NCBI GenBank assembly: GCA_963691705.1
Contig: OY829537.1
Span: forward strand, 76,963,352-77,027,351
DNA length: 64,000 bases
Reading direction: 5' to 3'
Origin: Viola odorata
Taxonomy: Eukaryota; Streptophyta; Magnoliopsida; Malpighiales; Violaceae
The translations under genes were made by a program, and so were the position numbers. Under the pieces are notes generated by a model. That model saw only the letters and a list, made by a program, of their open reading frames with translations, did not search any database and had not been told where the DNA came from. Below are positions 57,001-64,000 of the stretch, in pieces; position 1 is the first letter of the stretch; every line of letters starts with the position of its first letter.

Positions 57001-57378
57001 TAAATAGATATCATCTACATTTTTCTATAAGCATCATGTTCAAAACTACTGGAACATATACATTAAAATTCTCAAACCATTTTTGTTTTTATTGTACAAA
57101 ACAGTCATTTAGTTTATGGCTGTATCCTTTTACAGTTCCACACCATAGTTGTATGCATTTGTTATTTTGACCTGTTGTTTGCCATTCAAGCTGCTTTCAT
57201 AAGTAGGTATATACACTTGTTACATAGCAGAGATGTTTTTTGACAGTAACTGTTGCTACAGCTTGGCAGGGCACTGTTCAACCATCTTAAGGTTTACAAG
57301 GGCCCAGACCATCCACATGAGGCACAAAAGCCGGTTGAGCTACCAATAAGGGACAAAAGGATAATGAAGCGGGAGTAG
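54009..57378 (+). CDS. RPL13: Plastid 50S ribosomal protein L13, nuclear-encoded (four exons)
   Basis: Exons: 54009-54374, 54481-54666, 55112-55282 and 57262-57378. Introns have GT...AG ends and all junctions fall between codons. The product is 279 residues. The first roughly 50-60 residues ([20 protein letters not shown]...) are rich in Ser/Thr and poor in acidic residues, as in a chloroplast transit peptide. A plant-specific extension follows ([18 protein letters not shown]). The L13 domain starts with [16 protein letters not shown] and contains [19 protein letters not shown], the RHSGRPGG loop and the [17 protein letters not shown] helix. It binds 23S rRNA early in assembly of the plastid large subunit. 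Bacterial L13 is about 142 residues. The start is chosen by the AAAAAAAATGGC context at the head of the transit peptide. Intron 3 (1979 bp) carries a LINE fragment. This appears to be an intact host gene. Confidence 0.95.
56448..56862 (-). mobile_element. 5'-truncated L1 LINE 3' end in RPL13 intron 3
   Basis: On the minus strand the segment ends CGATTATCAAAAAAAA (poly-A tail, plus-strand T run at about 56446) after an AATAAAG context. Upstream it encodes [11 protein letters not shown], the end of an L1 RNase H domain. A 171-bp unit is tandemly duplicated (56521-56691 and 56692-56862, almost identical). The insertion is antisense to RPL13 and lies wholly inside the intron. Confidence 0.7.
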
Positions 57379-57960
57379 GTTTGCATCTTATTATATACCT
57401 GTAACTTTCATGTCAAGCAATGTTCTCACAATGTTTTTCACCCCTTTTTCTTCACCTATGATTTGAGTGCCATGCCTACGCTTCCTTCCTTGCTTCCTTC
57501 AAGAAAAGCCAATTGTTCTGCTTAGTTACTAGTTAGTGGCAGTGGAGGTAGTTGAAAATAGTACTCTCCCTGGCTAAGGTAATTGGGTGCTGATTTTCGA
57601 TAGGTTTCTTGATGTTTATGGAGGTTTGTACTGTACTATTCTTTAAGTTTATTTTGCCTGAATTTGCAATGTATATTTAACGGAATATTATTGTTTCAGC
57701 TATCGAATCAAGGAGGTCAGGTATTATTCTTATTTCTGGGCGGTGGAAACAAGTATGAATGTAAAAGTTGGTCATTTTTGTGTTGTGGAGTGGAAAGGAA
57801 TCGGAGTGAAAGGTGGATGCGAGTGAAACAGAGAAATTTGTAACCGTAGGTACCTGCATATTTCTTTCTTTAAGATAAGATATAATCATCTGAAAGTGAA
57901 AACATAGTAAATTTTGAACCTATTTCTAATGCGAAGAAAGTGAAAGCATACTACTGGATT
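57379..57960 (+). other. RPL13 3' flank
   Basis: It probably includes the 3' UTR. No further gene is supported. Confidence 0.5.
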
Positions 57961-58258
57961 TGATGTCCTGCTCAACAGCTCTTTACAAAGAATAGAAAAT
58001 GCTGAATCTGGCGAATTAGAGCATGACAAGAGGAGCCTAGCTCACCTACGCTAACAACCTTGTCCGCTGCCACTTTACTATCACACTCGATCATAATACG
58101 AGTTAAGCCTTACTCTATTGCAAGCTTAATAGTAATAATACAATGGAGCATCATCCAAATTTTAGCTCGGAGAAGGGGACGCAAACCAATATGAGCTACA
58201 AAACCTTTAATACAGTGGCCATTAGAGTCCCAAACCAAGCCTCCTCCATATGCTAAGT
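57961..58258 (-). pseudogene. RNase H-like (RVT_3) fragment
   Basis: The minus-strand frame reads AYGGGLVWDSNGHCIKGF, VAHIGLRPLLRAKIWMM, a stop, then RIMIECDSKVAADKVV. This GG-x2-RD-x2-G...AE-x-W...ES-DS pattern is the RNase H fold found at the end of many plant L1 ORF2 frames. One in-frame stop is present. Confidence 0.7.
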
Positions 58259-58575
58259 TGGTGTGGCAGCACAAAGATGCACAGTATGGCAGCTCTCTTT
58301 CTTTTGTCCTCCTCCTTTGAAAGATCTAAAGAGATAGTTTTGGCAACAAGTTCTTGCACGCTAGAAATGCTGGAATTTTGCCCTATTGTTACCCAGTAAA
58401 CATGACGGAACTTGTTAGGTCTTTCTTGAAGCTCATTATTAATGTGGGTATGCTGGAGACCTGACTGTCCTCTAACCAAGACCATATCTGACGCACTCCT
58501 GCTTTGAATGCTTCACCCACTAAGCTTCTTGTCAAGAATGAAAATCCCTCAGCAGGCCTCTAGAATTCTGCATCC
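58259..58575 (-). pseudogene. NB-ARC resistance-gene fragment with the P-loop missing
   Basis: The minus strand reads LTRSLVGEAFKAGVRQIWSWL, then DSQVSS, then a frame jump into HTHINNELQERPNKFRHVYW and VTIGQNSSISSVQELVAKTI, then SLDLSKEEDKRKRAA. This is the CC-NBS-LRR layout (VG-x-AFE...IW-x-WL-x-D...HIHNEL...HVYWVTVSQ), but the GMGGVGKTT P-loop expected between VSS and the HIHNEL region is absent. It ends near 58270 against the RNase H piece. It is a non-functional relic of a host immune receptor gene. Confidence 0.7.
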
Positions 58576-58615
58576 ATATTTTCTGCACCATTGTTTAAGC
58601 CACCATCCCCTCTTA

Positions 58616-59266
58616 TTACCGAAGATGGGGCCTCATTCTGATCACTTTGAACTGGTGGACTCCTTTGCGTTGTGTTGTTTGTATTTGAAGTCCACGCATC
58701 TGATCTCTAAGATCATCTGACAAAAAATCTTTAGGAATTCCAACTTCCCCATCAGATGCTGGCACTCCCTCATCCACTGACACTGTTTGCTGCTGCTCAT
58801 TTGGGATACAAGCTTGGAAGCCCTCCAACATACGTTGTATATCTTCATATGGGAGATCTACAATAGGGCTGTCACCTCCCGTGAAAGCTTCAAATTGTGC
58901 TTTCGCAGTTTCTGCTACTTCTCCTCCATCCTCTCCACCTTGGTCGGCCTCTCCTCCGATGCTGCCTTCATTATTCTGTTGTAGCGTGTGATCACTCGCA
59001 GCGAAAGCATTTGCGAGGGCTTGTGCTTGTCCACCTACCCCGCTCACCGTAGCATCAGGAACCCTTGTGTCCGCTTGTACTTGTTGTGGCATTCCTCCAT
59101 CTCCCCCACCATATGCAATAACTTCATTGTTTTGTCCTCCCTCAGAAGTAGAAGCTCCACTAGCCCTCTCCCAGCGTCCAAGTGGAGTTTTCATTTCATT
59201 TTCAGCATCAATCTCCCAATGGCAGCAGCGTCCGAGTGGAGTTTCCATTTCAATTTTCAACACCAA
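58616..59266 (-). CDS. Uncharacterised ORF upstream of the NB-ARC relic
   Basis: A 216-codon frame with a Gly/Gln/Ala-rich and acidic composition (GGQNNEVIAYGGGDGG, EADQGGEDGGEVAE) and an ending GLQIQTTQRKGVHQFKV. I do not recognise it. It is on the same strand as the NB-ARC fragment and just upstream, so it may be its decayed N-terminal exon or an unrelated open frame. The first part covers a diverged repeat (59170-59345). Confidence 0.3.
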   Translation of the reverse strand: MVLKIEMETPLGRCCHWEIDAENEMKTPLGRWERASGASTSEGGQNNEVIAYGGGDGGMPQQVQADTRVPDATVSGVGGQAQALANAFAASDHTLQQNNEGSIGGEADQGGEDGGEVAETAKAQFEAFTGGDSPIVDLPYEDIQRMLEGFQACIPNEQQQTVSVDEGVPASDGEVGIPKDFLSDDLRDQMRGLQIQTTQRKGVHQFKVIRMRPHLR

Positions 59267-59345
59267 CCTCCAAACGGGCAGCAGTGTCCGAGCAGAGTTT
59301 CCATTGCTATCTTCGCATCAGTACCTCAGGGGGCAACAACCCCCA
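59170..59345. repeat. Diverged direct repeats (GTCCRAGYRGAGTTTYCATT units)
   Basis: GCGTCCAAGTGGAGTTTTC, GCGTCCGAGTGGAGTTTCC and GTGTCCGAGCAGAGTTTCC recur about 54-60 bp apart. Confidence 0.7.
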
Positions 59346-59408
59346 AGTGAAGTTCACATCAACCTTATTTACATTTCTAGCATTTCATTTTCTCCTAGAA
59401 TGACGTTA

Positions 59409-59506
59409 GCATGTGTCTTTTTTTAAATATTTTACTCCCTATCAGAGAAGACCGTCAGCATGTGTCTTTTTTTAAATATTTTACTCCCTATCAGAGAAGA
59501 CCGTCC
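59409..59506. repeat. 49-bp perfect tandem duplication
   Basis: GCATGTGTCTTTTTTTAAAT starts at 59409 and 59458; each unit ends AGAAGACCGTC or nearly so. Related CTATCCGAG/CTATCAGAG words follow up to 59630. Confidence 0.9.
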
Positions 59507-59678
59507 AATCTCACTATCCGAGATCATTATCGTCCTCACTATCAGAGTAACATCTTCCTCATTATTCGAGAGAAGACCGTCAAATCTCACTATCCGAGCT
59601 CATCCTCCTAACTATCCGAGCATCCGAATGGAGCACGTTACCACTCCCTAATCAACTTTGTGCGGTCGGTCACATTTT

Positions 59679-59765
59679 TCAATGCGGTGGCTTCCAACCA
59701 CTCACCAACGCGGTGACTTCCAACCATTCATAACGCGGTGGCTTCCAACCACTCACAAACACGGT
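59679..59765. repeat. Short tandem repeat, about 29-bp unit
   Basis: GCGGTGGCTTCCAACCACTC and variants occur three times, then a fourth partial ACGGTG unit. Confidence 0.8.
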
Positions 59766-59769
59766 GTCT

Positions 59770-60763
59770 CTTGATCTCCTCAGGAACCCTTTGACAGCCT
59801 TTAGCACCACGCTGTTTTATCTCGGATAAATGGACTTTCATCCTGTTAACACCTGTACTACCAGCAAATCTACGCCCGCAATATTTGCATTCCAAAAGGC
59901 CACATTCTCTGGCATCTCAAAATACTCCCTAAATTCATCATTGGATCTAACCATGTCTCTCTTCTTCGTTTCTTTTACCCCGTCCTGTACACAAGCCAAT
60001 AAGATCATTATAATAACCAAATTATTTTATAAAAAAAATGGATCATATGAGTTTTTGTTTACCAACTCTGTCGACAAATTGTCATAGCGTTTTGGTGACA
60101 GGCCATTTTCCATGAGAATATAAAAAAATGTTAGCAATTAAGCAAGAATAAAGAAGAAAAAGAAAAAACGCTAGCAGTTGGCAGCCCTTTTCTTTTAGTT
60201 TGGTATTTTTTAATCTTTAATGAAACGGAATGGTCAATTTGTTTAACTTTGATAGGTTTAGTGGCCAGTTGGGATAAAAAGAATAATTTGGGTGATAAAT
60301 TGTCTTTTACCAAACATTTGTTTTTGCCACATTTGACTCACCCCATAGTACATGCTAACAAATAAGACAATTAGTTTATTCATTTTTTACTAAATTTGTG
60401 TCTGGATTGCAAATAATTCAGATGTCTCTTTAAATTATGTTTAGTTTAATTTAGCTTGCGAGGAGGTGAGCATTTAATATGCCATGTGTCAATTCTTTAG
60501 AGATTTGCTGTTGACATTACATTTAAGAATCATATATGCTATTCTTTCAAGCTACTAACAAAATTAATTATATAATAATCTAGGTTTCTATGCACGCCTA
60601 GTTAATCACTCAATTAATATGACGATCGAACGTAACTTGGATCTTTTTTGGTTTACCCACTACTTACATGGACAATATTTTTTAAATTTTAGTTTTGTTC
60701 ACTCCCTCATTTGTAATTATCAAATCCACATGTAATTTTCCTCTTAATTAAAATATTTAAATT
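59770..60763. other. Intergenic DNA, no gene seen
   Basis: AT-rich sequence. Short open frames are not supported by any motif that I recognise. Confidence 0.5.
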
Positions 60764-61646
60764 GAGACACCAATAGGTCTAGAGAAAAGGAGAACAGGCT
60801 TCAAAAATAATCGCATAAGTGAAAAAGAAAAGAAGCTAACACAATGTTCATAGTGGTTCCCTCTTACAACCCAAGAGATAGTCCACTACCTAAAAGCGTC
60901 TCCTTTAGAATTTTTAACAAACATTTTATATACATTAAGAGATTTCCTTGGTTCAACCCTCAAACCATATAATCTATAGTTTTTCTTGGCTCAACTACAA
61001 CCAACACAATCTTATTTCAAGGAAAGAACTCTAACCCAATAATCCAAAGTGTTAGCCACATTTTCAAGCCTTCATAATGATAAAAGATATGAAGCAACAA
61101 AGATTCAATTGGTGCATAAATAAATCTAGCAATGATTCAACAATACAACACCAATTAATACACAATTAGCCTCAAGAAGAAAGCACAAAAAAACTCACTT
61201 TAAAAGATGCAAGAGATGAAAAAATCAAATATGAAGAACTCAAGCTTTGATTTTGATCTTTGTAAATGAGAGAGTTTGTGTTTGCAAATGTATTTTTAAC
61301 TTTCTTGAGCCCTCATAACTGATAAGAGAAGTGTTTAAATAGCTAGGAATTAGAAACTAGTTGTTTTTTAAAGTTTGGGGCTTAAATGCCCATTTGAAAC
61401 TTGTCATTAATGCTCACTAATCACCTCTGCAGGAATTAGCGAAATCAAACTTACAGACATTAATCCAACTTTACTTGATCTTGTGCTTGATAATCATCCA
61501 ATGATACACTTGAAATTCTTGATTACAAGCAACTTAAAATTACTTCAATAAAATACGAATTAATGCAATTTTATTGAAGTAATTCGTATTTTAATTTGTG
61601 AGTCTAAAATCATCAAAACAAGATTATTAAACCCCTTGGGTCAACA
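60764..61646 (-). repeat. SIRE/Maximus-like copia LTR, minus strand
   Basis: On the minus strand AAAAATGGGGAGATTG (61645-61660) is the standard copia purine tract context (CATCATCAAAAATGGGGAGA). The LTR then starts TGTTGACCC at 61646 and probably ends GGTGTCTCA near 60764. No coding remnant remains and no second LTR was found. Confidence 0.55.
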
Positions 61647-62100
61647 ATCTCCCCATTTTTGATGATGAAAACCACAAATTTCATTATTTTTTAGTATTGG
61701 GCCCTAGTAATTTTAAAATAAACTTTAACAAATAAGGTATTTCATTTTTATTTTCTTGGTCTGTGTCACTAAATTTACATAATTAATTTTGTTCGCACGT
61801 CGATAAATAAAATCAATAGTTTTTTACTAAATGGATAAAAATATCAAATTATTCACACCAACCAGCATGAAAGAAAAATGTAAGAAAAGAAACGTATAGT
61901 CAAAACATAATCATCAAGAAGATTTAAATCCTATTGACTTTTGATAAAATGGTAGTTTAGAATGAAAAATATAAAAAGAAATCACAAATTAGGTGCATGG
62001 GATGTGACATGAAAAATGAAAAAAAGAAGAAGGTGAAATTAATTAAAAATAGAATGGCCGAACCAAAATGAAGGTTTCTATTTACTATACAAGGCATTGA
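61647..62100 (-). other. Remnant of the copia internal region, otherwise featureless
   Basis: It contains the purine tract and then AT-rich sequence; no gene is seen. Confidence 0.4.
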
Positions 62101-62108
62101 CTACAAAT

Positions 62109-62692
62109 CATAGTTATCAGAACCGGACCGGACCAGCCGGTCCGTCTGGTTCAACCGGTGTTTTTCAAGTTTTTTGTTCGATTCAGCTATCGGACTGGAT
62201 AAACATGTAAACTGGGTTTAACCGGTCAAATCGGCCGGTTTTTACATAACCGGCAAACCGGATTGAACCGGGCGGTTTGATGAGCCAAACCAAAACGACG
62301 CCGTTTTGGTTTGGTTTTTTTTTTTTTTAAAAAAAAAATTTGATGGGCCGGCCCATAACAGGCATGGGCCAGCCCATCAAAGAGGCAACCAAAACGACGC
62401 CGTTTTGGGTGCCAAAACGGCGCCATTTTGATATGGACCAAAACGACGTCGTTTTGAAAAGTCCCAAAACGACGTCGTTTTTGGACTTTTTCAATTTTAA
62501 TAATATTTTTTTATATATTATAAAATGCTACAGTAAAAACCAGTCGGTTCAATCCGGTTTTATCGTCTAAGATTTACCGGTTTAATGTGTAAACGGTTCC
62601 GGACGAACCAGCATCTACAATCCAGTCGAACCCGGTTGAAACACCAAATTTTCGAAAACGGTTCGTTGTCCAGTCCGGTTCTGATAACTATG
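62109..62692. mobile_element. GC-rich hAT-type MITE 1 (584 bp)
   Basis: Inverted ends CATAGTTATCAGAACCGGAC are flanked by the exact 8-bp duplication CTACAAAT (62101-62108, 62693-62700). The interior is rich in AACCGG words and holds several AAAACGACGYCGTTTT palindromes (about 62293, 62391, 62440, 62465) and GGGCCGGCCC. Confidence 0.9.
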
Positions 62693-62879
62693 CTACAAAT
62701 AAGAAAACAGTTACTAACAACTAGAAACAAGTAAAATAATTTCGCGGCTAGAATTCATCTTATTTCTATCATTTTCTGATTTTGTGGATTTGCTAGTAAT
62801 GGATGGTCAGCTTTTAATCAAGGCTTTATGTGATCTACTACGATAGGAAAACCTTGAATGGTTTTTTTCTTCTTTCAAG

Positions 62880-63314
62880 CAATGTTTTTGGAACCGGACC
62901 GGACAGCGAACCGGAAATGGAAATTTCATGGTTCGATCGGGTTCAACCGGAAAAAACCGGATTGAACCATTGGACCATTTTGAACCGGACACATATCGAA
63001 CCGTTCAATCTTAGATAATTTAACCGGATTGAACCGGCTGGTTTTTAAATTCTGATGGGCTGACCCATGCTTGTAATGGGCCGGCCCATCAAATTTTCAA
63101 AAAAAAAAAAAAAATAACCAAAACCAAAATGGTGTGGTTTTGCATTGAACCAGCCAGGTTGCTATCGAACCGGCCGGTTCGTCGGTTTTCAAAAAACCGG
63201 CCGGTTCGGCCGGTCCAACCCGGGTCACATGCATTTCGGACCGATACCGGAAACCCAAAAAATCCGGTTGAACCGGACCGAACCGGCCGGTCCGGTCCAG
63301 TTCCAAAAACACTA
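62880..63314. mobile_element. GC-rich hAT-type MITE 2 (435 bp)
   Basis: The ends CAATGTTTTTGGAACCGGAC and TAGTGTTTTTGGAACTGGAC (inverted) are flanked by the exact 8-bp duplication CTTTCAAG (62872-62879, 63315-63322). The ends fit the hAT pattern YARNG. It shares ACCGG-rich text and GGGCCGGCCCATCAAA with MITE 1. Confidence 0.9.
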
Positions 63315-63322
63315 CTTTCAAG

Positions 63323-64000
63323 AATACAAAATCACACTATTTATATATCACTTTAGTTTAAGCTCTAATGCAATAGGAATCACAAACTAATCTATAAAAA
63401 AAATTCAAGACATTACATTATATTAAATTACACATAATTATGAGTCTATCATAAGTTATAACCTTGATGACGATGGTGGCTCTGTTGCCAGAAAAGAGCG
63501 TAATAACTACTTCCTTCGTCACTAATAAAATGACTTCCTAACCAAAAAATGTTGTCACTAATAATGTCATTTTTACATTTTCAATAAAAAATCAATTAAC
63601 AATAATTTTTTGAAATATGTGATTAGTGTTTATTGGTTTATTGTGCAGAATTGATAGAATCAAAATATAATTAATTATTAAATAATATTAAATAATGTCA
63701 CGTCATCAAATTTAACGTCTAATTATGAATATCGTTACTTAAAAGAGTTAAATGTGAATGGAGGAGTCAAATGCAATAAAAAAGTAAAATAAAGTACTGA
63801 ATCAATAAAAAAATCGAATAAAAGTGCCAAAAATATCATTATTCTACCAAAAAAACTATATTTGTATTATTTTGTGATGTTGTCACTGCATTATTTTCTT
63901 TATGCTGTCGAGCCATCCTTTGCATTTTCAGTCCTCAATTATGGGCGCCGGCCTGCAATGTGAGGACGAAGAAAGAGTTTTACTAAATAAAAAGTTAAAC
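63323..64000. other. AT-rich intergenic DNA, no gene seen
   Basis: No ORF, repeat or TE signature is supported up to the window end. Confidence 0.5.

Noticed and set aside
54009..57378. Plastid DNA inserted in the nucleus as an explanation for RPL13
   Set aside because: The gene has spliceosomal introns and a transit peptide, and rpl13 is normally nuclear in plants.
59830..60313. Short ORFs of 60-85 codons
   Set aside because: No start context, motif or conservation evidence; AT-rich intergenic sequence.

Overview
The window is nuclear DNA of a flowering plant, most likely a eudicot. The only clearly intact host gene is a four-exon nuclear gene for the plastid ribosomal protein L13 (54009-57378). 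Nearly everything else is transposable-element DNA of plant-specific lineages: TR-GAG-like, Athila-like and Tat/Retand-like Ty3-gypsy, Ty1-copia, L1 LINE, hAT and MITEs. The species cannot be fixed from the sequence. All alignments were made by eye.

Layout. (1) 1-6401: a young, apparently non-autonomous LTR element with two LTRs (the left one cut by the window edge), a gag-type ORF and a long repetitive reading frame, but no reverse transcriptase or integrase. (2) 6402-11221: AT-rich DNA and a decayed Athila-like element on the minus strand. (3) 11222-11976: an LTR-like block joined without a visible target duplication to a Tat-lineage pol fragment. (4) 11977-41105: an outer Tat/Retand element on the plus strand, missing its 5' part. 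It is interrupted by a copia element (14172 to about 18260) and by a complete second Tat element on the minus strand (21813-36857, 5-bp target duplication GCGGG). Both Tat copies carry tandem repeats after pol and then four genes antisense to gag-pol. I call these B, A, C2 and C1; A and B contain spliceosomal-type introns. (5) 41106-44715: an L1 endonuclease fragment, into which the outer Tat inserted, joined to a broken hAT transposase gene. (6) 44716-49496: two related Athila-like LTRs in tandem, then an Athila gag/protease fragment on the opposite strand. (7) 49470-52645: a long-inverted-repeat element with a 1.2-kb hAT element (8-bp target duplication) nested in it. (8) 54009-57378: plastid RPL13, with a truncated antisense LINE in intron 3. 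(9) 57960-59270: a relic joining an L1-type RNase H piece to an NB-ARC resistance-gene piece. (10) 59400-64000: short tandem repeats, a SIRE/Maximus-like LTR and two GC-rich hAT-type MITEs.

How it fits together. The insertion order can be partly read: hAT transposon and LINE, then the outer Tat, then the copia and the inner Tat. The most unusual content is the four-gene antisense cassette of the Tat elements. TATA boxes are conserved for three of the four genes, and introns and branch-point-like motifs are conserved in both copies. In the outer copy gene A was still open when the inner element split it. The cassette type (extra ORFs, including antisense ones, in Tat-lineage elements) is known in the literature; its gene-by-gene organisation here merits attention.
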